Below, in pieces: positions 14,941 to 23,169 of a stretch of 26,542 bases of DNA. The stretch lies in NCBI GenBank assembly GCA_022801735.1, contig JAAWSW010000007.1, positions 1-26,542 of the forward strand, in the 5' to 3' direction. This DNA is from Bacilli bacterium. Its GTDB lineage: Bacteria > Bacillota_I > Bacilli_A > RF39 > UBA660. The translations under genes were made by a program, and so were the position numbers. The notes below the pieces were generated by a model that had not been told where the DNA came from, ran no database searches, and worked only from the letters and a program-made list of their open reading frames with translations. Position 1 is the stretch's first letter. Each line of letters opens with the position of its first letter.

Positions 14941-17400
14941 CTATCGCATCCTTTCTGACCAATTATATTTTGCTTTATATTTCTTATCTTTTTCACAATG
15001 TTTATTCACACAATAAACTAAATATATTTCATAAAAATCATAAATAAATCCCGTCATATCATCAAATTCAAATTTACTTATAATTTCATCTTTAGAATCA
15101 ACAACCTTTTGAGAAAAGGGGCCTACATACTTAAACTTTAATAGTCCACTAGATCTTATAAACCTTTCAATTTTCATTTTTAAATTTGTATCAACTAAAG
15201 TGTGCGAAAATATATTTGACTCAAATAATTCAGCAGAAGTTTTACATTTATTAAGAAAGCGTTCCTTATCTTCCTCTTTAGAAACTAATTCATTAGTGTT
15301 GTCTATTACAAGTTGTTCCCAACGTTTATCATTTTTAAGTCGGGAATAATATATAGCTAATCCACTTATATTCATAAAATTTATTGTTGCCATTGTATAT
15401 TTACTTATAACATATGGAGGATTTGCATCTTTTGGAATAATATCACCTATTAGATAATCTCCTATTGAGCAAACCAACACAAATTTTTTGTACAATTTTT
15501 CAAAGCCGCTATAATTATTCTCCATTATCAAATCCAACATTAAATTTGTTAGATGGTAATAATTCTCTCCAATGAAATCTATTTGAAAAGTATCAATATC
15601 ATATTTTTCAAAGTATAATATGCCACTAACATCACAATATTTACTAACACTTTCAACATAATCATCTTTAATTTTCTTATTTATATCAACAAATTCAATA
15701 TTCTCATTTTTGAAATTAAGAATTTCTTTTTCATTTAATTTATCAGAAATCTTTTTATAATACTTCATTCTAAAATCTATTTTATTGTTTAGTTCTATAA
15801 TTCTAGAATAAATAATGGCTGCATTTTTATGCAATCCTAGTTTTATCATTTTTTCAGCAATTGTATTTAATTTTTCAATACTGCTTGATACATATTCGAT
15901 TAAATCTTTCAAGTATCTGATAATCAATACCTTAATATATTCCTCGCAAAAATAAGATTTAGTTATTATACGCTTTTCAACATATCTTTCATTTTCTAAT
16001 TTTTGAACAAAATTACTAAAAACTTCATTATTAATTATATAATTATTGCATTTTAAGAGTTCTTTTTTATCAAACTTGTTCCAATTTATAGAAAAAAGTT
16101 TTTTTAAACTTTTTTCTAAATAATCAGAAAAATTATTACAAACATCAATATAATATAGTCCAATTATATCAATTAGACCAACAATATATTTATTATCCTT
16201 TAATTCCTTATCATCAAAATTTATGTTGGAAAGTATATAGTTAATTAACTCTTCGTTTTTACTAGTCCAATACTCCAAGTCTCCACTTTTCGAAAACATC
16301 TCAAAACAATTATTATATGATGCAAAATAATTATATAACTTCTTAAACTCTTTTTCTTTTAATAAATTGTCAAGAATTTTTTGATTTATTTTAAATAAAC
16401 TATTTTCGAAGAAATAGTTATCTCTTATTGTTATAGGAGATAATGAAGTGCCAGTTTCAATAGCCATCAATATTTCCGTCGCCTCTCCTTTAAACCAATA
16501 TTTAGGTTGCAATCCATTAGGAAACCATAATGAATTATATGGTATTTTATTCTTAATATTTGAATAATTTGCTATTAATAATAAATTGGTTTCTAGTAGA
16601 CTATACATTCCTTCAAAATCCTTATCTTTTATTAAAGAGTTAGCTAGATCATTTAATGAATTTATATTATTATCTACTTGCTTAAAATGATAAACCTGGA
16701 AAGGGTGATAATCATATTTATATGCACCAACTCGTATCTTACCAAAAATATCATATATTTTATTTGCTGTATTTTTACCTATAAGCATAGTATCAGAAAA
16801 AATAAAAATCCTTTTTGATAATTCAATGAATATTACGATTATTCTAATGGTTAAAAATATTATAATAATTGCCATAATTATGTCTGAATTTAGACCAATA
16901 ATATTAAGTAACAATACTATAAGTGTAATAATTATATAATTTTGTATAGAATTTATATATTTTCTATTTGTACTTTCATTTAATAATTCTTTAGAAATTC
17001 TACTTGAAAGATGGGCATATCGTGAAGTGAATATTCCTGATAAATTAGCATAAAATAATGCTATTAAAAATCCTGCAATACTAACACAAGAAACAAGAAA
17101 ATTCATAAATAAGCCCTTGTCATATTTTAAATATAATATTATACTGCTTTTCCAATTTAGATCAATAAAAATAATATCAATAATAGTGCTAATTAAGAAT
17201 AAGAGCATTGTAACAAAAATTCCTTTTAAAATTTTTCGCAAAACCAATAATATTGTACTTAATGATAGAGGAAAATCTTTTTTTATGTTTCTTTTTTTGT
17301 TATCTATCTTATTAATAATACTTTGTATTTTAAGTTTCCTTTTATCTTTTAATTCTTTCTTTTTCCATTTTTCGTAATTATAAATGTTTTTAATAAGCAT
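14941..17400 (-). CDS. 819-aa four-helix membrane protein of the tRNA-Trp element
   Basis: Unrecognised family. A highly basic N-terminal 40 residues are followed by four membrane segments (about 57-78, 96-118, 152-170, 172-193) and then about 600 residues with no membrane segment and mainly helical prediction, which should be cytoplasmic. No ATPase, nuclease or protease motif was found. The ATG has GGGAGGG at 6 nt and TATAAT-like boxes shortly upstream. It is the first gene of a two-gene unit. A membrane-anchored protein with a large helical sensor-like domain plus a small partner in a tRNA-borne cassette resembles the build of many phage-defence pairs; this is inference from context only. 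Confidence 0.7.
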   Translation of the reverse strand: MLIKNIYNYEKWKKKELKDKRKLKIQSIINKIDNKKRNIKKDFPLSLSTILLVLRKILKGIFVTMLLFLISTIIDIIFIDLNWKSSIILYLKYDKGLFMNFLVSCVSIAGFLIALFYANLSGIFTSRYAHLSSRISKELLNESTNRKYINSIQNYIIITLIVLLLNIIGLNSDIIMAIIIIFLTIRIIVIFIELSKRIFIFSDTMLIGKNTANKIYDIFGKIRVGAYKYDYHPFQVYHFKQVDNNINSLNDLANSLIKDKDFEGMYSLLETNLLLIANYSNIKNKIPYNSLWFPNGLQPKYWFKGEATEILMAIETGTSLSPITIRDNYFFENSLFKINQKILDNLLKEKEFKKLYNYFASYNNCFEMFSKSGDLEYWTSKNEELINYILSNINFDDKELKDNKYIVGLIDIIGLYYIDVCNNFSDYLEKSLKKLFSINWNKFDKKELLKCNNYIINNEVFSNFVQKLENERYVEKRIITKSYFCEEYIKVLIIRYLKDLIEYVSSSIEKLNTIAEKMIKLGLHKNAAIIYSRIIELNNKIDFRMKYYKKISDKLNEKEILNFKNENIEFVDINKKIKDDYVESVSKYCDVSGILYFEKYDIDTFQIDFIGENYYHLTNLMLDLIMENNYSGFEKLYKKFVLVCSIGDYLIGDIIPKDANPPYVISKYTMATINFMNISGLAIYYSRLKNDKRWEQLVIDNTNELVSKEEDKERFLNKCKTSAELFESNIFSHTLVDTNLKMKIERFIRSSGLLKFKYVGPFSQKVVDSKDEIISKFEFDDMTGFIYDFYEIYLVYCVNKHCEKDKKYKAKYNWSERMR

Positions 17401-17440
17401 AGAAACCCTCCCAATTTTCTATATAATACAATTATAATGA

Positions 17441-17487
17441 AATAATAAAAAGAGATAATAAATAAAATATCCCCATTTATTATCTCT
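17441..17487 (-). terminator. Terminator downstream of tRNA-Trp
   Basis: A perfect 12-bp stem AGAGATAATAAA/TTTATTATCTCT (17451-17487) with a 13-nt loop is followed on the minus strand by TTTTATTATT. It lies 59 nt past the tRNA 3' end, inside the element, and so appears to replace the displaced native terminator. The promoter of the 819-aa gene follows at once. Confidence 0.75.
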
Positions 17488-17545
17488 CTATCCTAATCAC
17501 AAACGCATTTGTAAAACAACAAATTGAGTTTATGTAATTTACATA

Positions 17546-17590
17546 TGGCAGGGGAAGCAGGACTTGAACCCACGACATTCGGTTTTGGAG
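17546..17590 (-). repeat. tRNA-Trp 3' half, proximal att site
   Basis: The 45 bp shared with 13968-14012 (43 identities). It spans the anticodon loop to the encoded CCA of the functional tRNA. Confidence 0.8.
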
Positions 17591-17621
17591 ACCGACGTTC
17601 TACCAACTGAACTATTCCCCT
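17546..17621 (-). tRNA. tRNA-Trp (anticodon CCA)
   Basis: A 76-nt cloverleaf. The acceptor is AGGGGAA paired with TTCCCCT, discriminator G and encoded CCA. The D arm is GTTC/GAAC, the anticodon stem TCGGT/ACCGA with loop CTCCAAA (anticodon CCA), and the T arm carries TTCAAGT with two wobble pairs in the stem. It is the only RNA gene recognised in the window and the integration target of the adjacent element. Confidence 0.95.
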
Positions 17622-17641
17622 AAAAAATTCCAAGCAAGTCA

Positions 17642-17670
17642 ATTATACCACATACTTATATTTTATTCAA
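17642..17670 (-). promoter_or_regulatory. Promoter of tRNA-Trp
   Basis: Minus-strand TTGAAT (17665-17670), 17-nt spacer, TGG-TATAAT (TATAAT at 17642-17647). The start would be about 14 nt before the mature tRNA. Confidence 0.75.
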
Positions 17671-17709
17671 TAACTTTTAAAACTTTCATATATTATATTA
17701 GGTGATAAA

Positions 17710-18135
17710 ATGATTATTCAAGCAACATCAAAAGATCGTGATATGCTCGCTCGTTTAATGAGAGCAGAAGCAGTAGGTGAAGGTGACCTTGGTATGCTTA
17801 TGGTAGGTAATGTTATAGTTAATAGAGCAATTGCAAACTGTTTAACATTCAAAAATACCAGGACAATTCCCGAAGTAGCCTACCAATCTCCAGGTGGTTT
17901 TTCAGGCGTAAACAGTCCACTATTCTACAGTAATCCTACCACTATGGAACAAAATTTAGCGGATAAAGTCATTAGAGGTCAATACTTCTATCCGGCCACT
18001 AACGCTTTATGGTTTTATGCGCCAGGGACTAACCAATCATGTAAATCAACATGGTGGGATCAAGATTTAAGTGGAAAATATAAAAACCATTGCTTCTATC
18101 AACCAGCACCAGGAGTATGTCAAGAAATCCATTAA
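17710..18135 (+). CDS. SleB/CwlJ-like cell-wall hydrolase
   Basis: 141-aa protein matching the SleB/Hydrolase_2 domain, a peptidoglycan-cleaving lytic glycosylase fold. The conserved start is ARLMRAEAVGEGDLGMLMVGNVIVNRA (14-40) with the likely catalytic Glu20. It continues through GFSGVNSPLFY and the Trp/Tyr-rich ALWFYAPG...TWWDQDL segment to the Cys-containing end. It is only the catalytic domain, with no signal peptide or binding domain. AGGTGAT precedes the ATG. In Bacillus relatives this domain acts in spore-cortex lysis; elsewhere it is a general wall hydrolase, so no sporulation claim is made. Divergent from tRNA-Trp. Confidence 0.88.
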   Translation: MIIQATSKDRDMLARLMRAEAVGEGDLGMLMVGNVIVNRAIANCLTFKNTRTIPEVAYQSPGGFSGVNSPLFYSNPTTMEQNLADKVIRGQYFYPATNALWFYAPGTNQSCKSTWWDQDLSGKYKNHCFYQPAPGVCQEIH

Positions 18136-18161
18136 AAACAATTTTTATTGTTTTTTTTTAC
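18135..18161 (+). terminator. Terminator of the SleB-like gene
   Basis: AAACAAT/ATTGTTT hairpin directly after the stop, followed by a long T run. Confidence 0.75.
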
Positions 18162-18210
18162 TATTCTTTTTTACCTTTTTTTGATAAAATAAACATAGAG
18201 GTGTAGTAAC

Positions 18211-18762
18211 TTGAATAAGTCGTTGTTTTATAAAATTTTAAACTACATATTTTTATTTTTTTCATTTGCTATAATTGGTTACATTTGGGAAACTTGTTTA
18301 AAACTAGTTCAAACAGGAAACCTAGTAAATAGTGGAACATTATTTGGACCATGGCTACCAATTTATGGAATGGGCGGAATTGCAGTACTAGTTTTATTAA
18401 ATAAATATAAAGAAAAACCAATAATAATTTTTCTATTATCATTGTTAGTCTGCACAATAATAGAATATAGTTGTAGTTGTTATTTAGAATATACAAAAGG
18501 AATAAGATGGTGGGATTACAGCAACTACTTTATCAATATAAATGGTAGAGTTTGTTTAGAAGCCTCAATTATATTTGGACTTGCCGGTTGTGCAGTTATG
18601 TACATTGGAAAACCCATCTTCACTAATATATTTAAAAAAATACCAAAATACTTACAAATCATCATATGCACTATTTTAATAATACTATTTTTAGTAGACA
18701 CAATTTATTCTAGTTTTAATCCTAATACAGGTGAAGGAATTACATATAATGAAAAACGCTAA
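18211..18762 (+). CDS. Putative ABC-transporter type IV (CmpB-like) membrane protein
   Basis: 183-aa membrane protein with the pattern of the family named putative ABC-transporter type IV (PF06541): GYIWE near residue 30, GTLFGPWLPIYGMGG (about 42-56), IIEYSCSCYLEYTKGIRWWDYSN (about 83-105) and INGRVCLEASIIFG (about 109-122), with about five membrane segments. True transport function in this family is unproven. The start is TTG at 18211 with GAGGTG 7 nt upstream. It converges on the DUF975 gene, overlapping its stop by 4 nt. Confidence 0.82.
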   Translation: MNKSLFYKILNYIFLFFSFAIIGYIWETCLKLVQTGNLVNSGTLFGPWLPIYGMGGIAVLVLLNKYKEKPIIIFLLSLLVCTIIEYSCSCYLEYTKGIRWWDYSNYFININGRVCLEASIIFGLAGCAVMYIGKPIFTNIFKKIPKYLQIIICTILIILFLVDTIYSSFNPNTGEGITYNEKR

Positions 18763-18772
18763 TTAGCGTTTT
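18753..18772. terminator. Bidirectional terminator containing both stop codons
   Basis: AAAACGCTAATTAGCGTTTT is a perfect 20-bp palindrome. The + gene's TAA (18760-18762) and the minus gene's TAG (18759-18761) overlap in its centre. T-rich sequence follows on both strands. Confidence 0.85.
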
Positions 18773-19571
18773 CTTTTAATTTCAAATAAATTTGAGCCGT
18801 AGCCGCTTCCTTATAAGGATTTGAATAAAGTATAGCCGACAATCCTAAAGTAACAAAACTTAATAAATACCAACCAATATAAGACATATCAAACTTGAAC
18901 ATTTCCCACTTATTACCATTCATCATTTTTTTAGATAATAAGAAAGCCTCTTTAGAATTAATATTTGGATTATCTGCTAAAATAAATGGAATCATTCTAT
19001 ATTCATAAATCTTTATAAAAAATCCAACTATCGTAAACAACCATAAGAATAAATATAAGGTTTGTAAAAATAAAGTCTTAACAATTCCATAATAGCTCTT
19101 ATTTCGAAATGGGTCTAAAATAACTCCAACCTTCGTTTTATCATTAGAAATATTTTTAATAAAAAATTTCCTACTTCCTACAATAATAGGATTACAAATC
19201 AAAAATACATAAACAAATTCTATTGCGCAAATAAGGGCTAAAATTAAAGAATCTTCAAAATTATTAAGTATAAAATCTTTAACCGAACCAACAAACTTAA
19301 ACACATAAGAAATTGTTCCCGTTACACCTTCAACAGCAACCGTCAAAAAATTATCATCACCATCAAATATTTTCATATTAGTTAACCTATCAGTCGTTTG
19401 AATAACATTTTCTGGTACACTAACTTCTGTATCATAACCATGAATAATAGTAACAGAACTACTATATTCACACCCTAAAAAAGCAAGTAAAAAACACACA
19501 AATACACAAGGCCAATAATTTTTTTTAAAACGTTTTCGTCCATCTTCCTTAAACTTTTTTCGATTCCACAT
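18759..19571 (-). CDS. DUF975 family membrane protein
   Basis: 270-aa multi-pass membrane protein of the DUF975 family, of unknown function. The typical N-terminus is KKFKEDGRKRFKKNYWPCVFVCFLLAF (a basic helix leading into the first membrane segment), and the C-terminal half has MIPFILADNPNINSKEAFLLSKKMMNGNKWEMFKFDMSYIGW and the end NPYKEAATAQIYLKLK. The ATG at 19571 is chosen because AGGAG lies 7 nt before it; an in-frame upstream start at 19604 would add an unrelated hydrophobic stretch and lacks a ribosome site. Between residues about 40 and 100 there is an extracytoplasmic loop longer than I expect for this family. Single-gene unit. Confidence 0.85.
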   Translation of the reverse strand: MWNRKKFKEDGRKRFKKNYWPCVFVCFLLAFLGCEYSSSVTIIHGYDTEVSVPENVIQTTDRLTNMKIFDGDDNFLTVAVEGVTGTISYVFKFVGSVKDFILNNFEDSLILALICAIEFVYVFLICNPIIVGSRKFFIKNISNDKTKVGVILDPFRNKSYYGIVKTLFLQTLYLFLWLFTIVGFFIKIYEYRMIPFILADNPNINSKEAFLLSKKMMNGNKWEMFKFDMSYIGWYLLSFVTLGLSAILYSNPYKEAATAQIYLKLKENAN

Positions 19572-19655
19572 ATCTAGGCTCCTATCTATTATAATTATAA
19601 ACAAGTTTTAACATTATTTCAAGAAAAAGGATAACTAAACATTAATATTATACAT

Positions 19656-19685
19656 TTGTTAGTAAAAAGTAAAATATGCTATAAT
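19656..19685 (+). promoter_or_regulatory. Promoter of the zinc-ribbon protein
   Basis: TTGTTA (19656-19661), 18-nt spacer, TATAAT (19680-19685), then AGGAGG before the ATG at 19706. Confidence 0.6.
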
Positions 19686-19705
19686 AAATAAAAGGAGGTA
19701 CAATC

Positions 19706-20050
19706 ATGAATAACTTTTGTAAATATTGTGGAAAAGAATTAACTGAATCCCAAGACATTTGCTTAAACTGTGGAAAAAAAGTCGATGAAACAAATACACA
19801 AACAACTACAGAAAATAAAAATGCCATTAGAGGTTTTGTTCTAGGAATAATTTCCGTTATTGCTTGGATTATTCCATTATTTGGGTACCCTGTTACTATC
19901 TGTGGAATAGTATTTAGTGCCAAAGGACTTAACATCAAAACTAATAAGGGTTTAGCAATCGCCGGTTTAGTATTATCTATAATCTTCCTAATATTCACAA
20001 TAATAAATTCAATTGTTGGTGCAATAATAGGAGTAACTAATAATTATTAA
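19706..20050 (+). CDS. Zinc-ribbon membrane protein (DUF4190-like)
   Basis: 114-aa protein. The N-terminal zinc ribbon (CKYC at 5-8 and CLNC at 19-22) is followed by a Thr/Asn-rich linker and two membrane segments (about 42-64 and 82-108). The second half, with the GIVFSAKGLNIKTNKGLAIAGLVLSII pattern, matches DUF4190. Such proteins are common in Gram-positive bacteria and unassigned in function. The ribosome site AGGAGG lies 7 nt before the ATG. Confidence 0.82.
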   Translation: MNNFCKYCGKELTESQDICLNCGKKVDETNTQTTTENKNAIRGFVLGIISVIAWIIPLFGYPVTICGIVFSAKGLNIKTNKGLAIAGLVLSIIFLIFTIINSIVGAIIGVTNNY

Positions 20051-20055
20051 GATTG

Positions 20056-20088
20056 AAAATTAGAATTAACTTCTAATTTTTTTTATAA
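20056..20088 (+). terminator. Terminator of the zinc-ribbon gene
   Basis: A 10-bp stem AAAATTAGAA/TTCTAATTTT (20056-20080) with a 5-nt loop, then further T residues. Confidence 0.8.
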
Positions 20089-20099
20089 AAAAAAGGAAC

Positions 20100-21185
20100 T
20101 TAATTATTTCCTTGAATCTTTGTAAGTTTCAAGTTTAAGTTCATTTCTTTTCCATTACGGCTAACATTAAGTTTTACAGTATCGCCAATATTATGTTTAT
20201 ATAAAATATATTTAAAATGAGCAGAATTTTTAACCTTAGTTCCATCTACAGATAAGATAACATCATTGGCTTGTAAACCTGCTTCAGCAGCAGAAGAACC
20301 CTTTTGTACTTCACTAATAACTACACCATCAGTCGCATCTTTATCTAGTTTAATATTATTTCTATATAGCAATGCTACATTACTTACATCATACATTACT
20401 ACACCTATATATGGTCTTTGAATTTCCTTACCACTTTCAAGTTTATCCACTTGTGCCATAGCAACTTCAATAGGAATAGCAAATCCCATCCCCTCTACTT
20501 CGTTAGTAACTAATTTCATTGAAGTAATACCAATAACCTCGCCATTAATATTTACAAGCGGCCCACCACTATTACCAGGATTAATAGAAGCATCAGTTTG
20601 TAACACTTCCATCATATAATTACCACTATTACTAGATACAGTAATAGTTCTAGCTTGATTAGATAAAATACCTTTAGTAACAGTTCCCATATATTGACTA
20701 TCAATTGGCGTTCCAACAGTAAACACTGTATCACCAATCTTACTCTTAGTACTATCACCAACACTTGCAACATCAATTACCTTATCTGCATCAATCCTTA
20801 AAACCGCCAAATCAGCATAACTATCACTACCAAGTAAAGTTGCAGAAACCAAATCACCATTAATAGTAGACACTTTAATTTCAGTTGCACCATCAACCAC
20901 ATGATGATTAGTCATAATATAACCATATTTACTATCTTTTTTATAAACAAAACCAGATCCTGAACTAACAACCTGATTATACTTATAAGATTCAACATAT
21001 ATAACAGCATCATATATTTTATCAACTGCTGTACTAATTGTATTTGTTTCTTCAATTGTTACATTAGAGCGACTACCTGTAGTTTGAACAGATTCCTCTT
21101 TACCGCTTGTAAAATACAAAGTTCCTAAAACCCCTATCAAAAATACAACTAAAATGACAACAACATTTATTATTTTTCCTCGCAT
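20100..21185 (-). CDS. HtrA/DegP-type serine protease with PDZ domain
   Basis: 361-aa membrane-anchored envelope protease of the S1C family. It has an N-terminal membrane segment (about 7-26), a trypsin-like domain with the catalytic triad His95 (MTNHHVVDG), Asp125 (SYADLAVLRI) and Ser206 (NPGNSGGPLV), and one PDZ domain (about 260-355; GLQANDVILSVDG). Length and layout are those of Gram-positive HtrA. It degrades or refolds damaged secreted proteins outside the membrane. The ATG has AGGAGG 4 nt upstream and begins 8 nt after the Abi_2 gene, so the two share a transcript. Confidence 0.93.
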   Translation of the reverse strand: MRGKIINVVVILVVFLIGVLGTLYFTSGKEESVQTTGSRSNVTIEETNTISTAVDKIYDAVIYVESYKYNQVVSSGSGFVYKKDSKYGYIMTNHHVVDGATEIKVSTINGDLVSATLLGSDSYADLAVLRIDADKVIDVASVGDSTKSKIGDTVFTVGTPIDSQYMGTVTKGILSNQARTITVSSNSGNYMMEVLQTDASINPGNSGGPLVNINGEVIGITSMKLVTNEVEGMGFAIPIEVAMAQVDKLESGKEIQRPYIGVVMYDVSNVALLYRNNIKLDKDATDGVVISEVQKGSSAAEAGLQANDVILSVDGTKVKNSAHFKYILYKHNIGDTVKLNVSRNGKEMNLNLKLTKIQGNN

Positions 21186-21193
21186 ATTTCCTC

Positions 21194-22135
21194 CTAGTTC
21201 AATTCTTTTATATCATACCAATTAATTGGAAAACCTATTTTATTTAAAATACTTTCAAGTGAAACGGTATCCACAATTTCATCCAAAATTTCAACTTCAT
21301 ACCTAAGTTCAGAAATCAAATCATTAAATTCATCTTCTCTAAGTAAAAATTTAAGCATTATTACTAAACAAAATAAATCATTTTTCCCATATTCATAAAT
21401 ATCATCAATCATATTTATATTAAGCATATTATGATATTTACAGTCTGGAATCATTCTCTGGGTTCTGTGATCATATAAAATGTCCTCATGTGCACAAACA
21501 TTTCTAAAATTAGCTAAAATAGCCAGATATATTTCTAATGTTTCCGCATCCAATCCATATGCACTTGCTATACTTTGCTGATCTTCCTTTTTCAAAATGC
21601 CATAAAATTCAGCCATAGTTCCAAAAGATAAAACCTTAACTAAAATCCACATAGGAATATATCCATAATTATCGATATAGTGCATAGTTGCTGTATGCTT
21701 TCTTCCATTAACTCTGATTTGTCTACGTACCTTATTTAAAATATCATTTACCTGTCTATCAGCAAGCTTGTCCTGTGTAAAGTTATCAGGATTTAAATAA
21801 TCCTTTTCTTTAAATCCATACTTCTTAGATAAATGATAACTTATAATAGACTTAATATTATTTTCAACTATTAAAATATTTTTAAAAAAAGTATTTCTGA
21901 TTCTACGATCAAAAGAAAAAACTGCATATAATTCTTCAAAACTAGTACCAGTCAAAAATTTACTACGACTACCAGGTTCTGTAAACATATGACGATAACC
22001 ACTTATAAAGAAATAATTTTCTCTAAATAAAATATCTCTAACTTTTTCCTCATCATTGATAACTAACCCTCTGGCTCTTAAAATATCAATTTGCTCATCA
22101 ATGGTTTTAAATATTTTATGATTCATCTTAGCCAT
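21194..22135 (-). CDS. Abi_2 family (AbiD/AbiF-like) HEPN protein
   Basis: 313-aa protein of the Abi_2 abortive-infection family. Family features seen are DEQIDILRARGLVI (13-26), ENYFFISGYRHMF (39-51), the DRRIRNTFF helix (76-84) and the HEPN ribonuclease-type motif RNVCAH (Rx4H, 211-216) followed by EDILYD. Known members cause phage-triggered growth arrest, probably by RNA cleavage. The ATG at 22135 is chosen for the AGGTGA 5 nt upstream; a GTG at 22144 overlaps that site. Its own extended -10 promoter is at 22154-22159. It leads the HtrA gene in an operon, which may be a chance insertion or a link to envelope stress. The 66-nt upstream gap is too short for a separate guide or antitoxin RNA. 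Confidence 0.88.
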   Translation of the reverse strand: MAKMNHKIFKTIDEQIDILRARGLVINDEEKVRDILFRENYFFISGYRHMFTEPGSRSKFLTGTSFEELYAVFSFDRRIRNTFFKNILIVENNIKSIISYHLSKKYGFKEKDYLNPDNFTQDKLADRQVNDILNKVRRQIRVNGRKHTATMHYIDNYGYIPMWILVKVLSFGTMAEFYGILKKEDQQSIASAYGLDAETLEIYLAILANFRNVCAHEDILYDHRTQRMIPDCKYHNMLNINMIDDIYEYGKNDLFCLVIMLKFLLREDEFNDLISELRYEVEILDEIVDTVSLESILNKIGFPINWYDIKELN

Positions 22136-22153
22136 CTCTATCACCTACAATAC

Positions 22154-22159
22154 ATTATA
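22154..22159 (-). promoter_or_regulatory. Extended -10 of the Abi_2-HtrA unit
   Basis: TGG-TATAAT on the minus strand 18 nt before the ATG, giving a very short leader. No convincing -35. Confidence 0.45.
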
Positions 22160-22201
22160 CCACACTTTTATTCCAAGTTTTAAAATAAACATTTTTTCAC
22201 A

Positions 22202-22864
22202 TTATTTTTCAAAATATTTCACAACTGACTTACGAACCACCTCTGCCACCTTATCTTGATAGGATTTCTTTTGAAGCATATACCTTTCATTTGCATTAGA
22301 TAAAAAGCCTGCTTCTAAAAGTATCCCTGGTCTATTAATACGATGCTGCATATATTTTGTATTATTTTCCTTATAATCCCTAGTAGTATTCAAATAACGT
22401 TTTAACTCTTCTTGAAAAATAGCCGCTATTTTTTGATTCTCTGAATTAATATTATCATAATAAACTTGAGCACCATACCAAGAAAAACTTTCAGATGCAT
22501 TTAGATGAATTGAAATAAACATGTCACATCCCGATTTATTAATAATATTAGCCCTCCTAGACAAATCACTACGTTTTCGATTATAAGCATGATTAACTGA
22601 TAAATCATAATCATCATATCTAGTTAAATATACAGTAGCCCCATCATCCTTTAAAGCCTTCATTATCCTATTACTTAACTGTAAATTTAAATCTGATTCC
22701 TTAACATTTTTATAATAAGCCCCAGGATCATTACCACCATGCCCTGGATCTAAATAAATAACCTTATCAAGTAAAGGTAAATCTTTATTTTTAGCACTTA
22801 CAAAATTAAATGCACATAATAAAATAGCAATAACTAAAAACACACCTACTTTATAGTTTTTCAT
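22202..22864 (-). CDS. CwlD-like N-acetylmuramoyl-L-alanine amidase
   Basis: 220-aa amidase of the Amidase_3 family that cleaves the lactyl-amide bond between MurNAc and the stem peptide. An N-terminal signal/membrane segment is followed by the catalytic domain with zinc ligands in DPGHGGNDPGAY, the Glu of VKESDLN, the His of FISIHLNAS and the catalytic Glu of ILLEAGFLSN. Length matches CwlD. The ATG at 22864 is chosen because AGGTGA lies 5 nt before it; an in-frame GTG at 22873 is part of that site. It follows the XRE gene by 41 nt and may share its transcript, suggesting regulated wall remodelling. Confidence 0.9.
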   Translation of the reverse strand: MKNYKVGVFLVIAILLCAFNFVSAKNKDLPLLDKVIYLDPGHGGNDPGAYYKNVKESDLNLQLSNRIMKALKDDGATVYLTRYDDYDLSVNHAYNRKRSDLSRRANIINKSGCDMFISIHLNASESFSWYGAQVYYDNINSENQKIAAIFQEELKRYLNTTRDYKENNTKYMQHRINRPGILLEAGFLSNANERYMLQKKSYQDKVAEVVRKSVVKYFEK

Positions 22865-22905
22865 ACTCTTCACCTATATAAGTATATGTTTTTTTCTATT
22901 CGTTA

Positions 22906-23118
22906 TTATTTTTTCTCAATAGTAATAGTATATCCATACTTTTTAGCAATCACCATCAAAGTTTCAAATGTATATCGTCTAATTCCTCTTTCATAACCCT
23001 GTACGGTCATTCTACTCAAACCTAAATCCTTCCCAAAATCCTTCTGTTTTTTTCCAGTCCATTCGCGCATAATTTTCATTACTTCTGCTTCTGTATATTT
23101 ATTGGCAACTAGCCTCAT
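22906..23118 (-). CDS. Small XRE-family transcriptional regulator
   Basis: 70-aa DNA-binding protein consisting of one helix-turn-helix: REWTGKKQKDFGKDLGLSRMTVQGYERGIRRY (about 18-49), with the typical SRMTVQGYERG recognition helix. An N-terminal basic patch and a C-terminal ITIEKK end it. There is no sensor domain. The ribosome site AGGTGA precedes the ATG. Two 21-bp inverted repeats that share GCATAC lie directly upstream and suggest self-repression. It may also control the CwlD-like gene downstream or the divergent secreted protein. Confidence 0.88.
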   Translation of the reverse strand: MRLVANKYTEAEVMKIMREWTGKKQKDFGKDLGLSRMTVQGYERGIRRYTFETLMVIAKKYGYTITIEKK

Positions 23119-23136
23119 TCAATTTCACCTCTCGCA

Positions 23137-23157
23137 AAGCATACTTTATGAATGCTT
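23137..23157. promoter_or_regulatory. Inverted repeat 1, likely XRE operator
   Basis: AAGCAT and ATGCTT arms spaced by 9 nt, 19 nt upstream of the XRE start codon. Contains GCATAC, also present in repeat 2. Confidence 0.45.
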
Positions 23158-23169
23158 AATAATATCAGA

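Larger units (their letters stand above)
13968..17590. mobile_element. Small tRNA-Trp-integrated element without an integrase
   Basis: Directly repeated 45-bp ends (13968-14012 and 17546-17590) enclose about 3.5 kb, one unit being 3578 bp. The intact tRNA is at the right end and the displaced 3' piece at the left, the geometry expected for insertion at the 3' end of a tRNA. Only two genes are inside, both unknown, and no recombinase, excisionase or replication gene is present. It is either a decayed island or a cassette moved by an integrase acting in trans. Confidence 0.72.

Noticed and set aside
14094..17640. Shared AATTCCAAGCAA near 14095 and 17626 as a second att repeat
   Set aside because: The spacing from the tRNA match differs at the two ends (84 versus 37 nt) and flanks are unrelated; probably chance in AT-rich DNA.
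22136..22201. An upstream antitoxin or guide RNA for the Abi_2 protein
   Set aside because: The gap is 66 nt and contains the promoter, leaving no room for a structured RNA.
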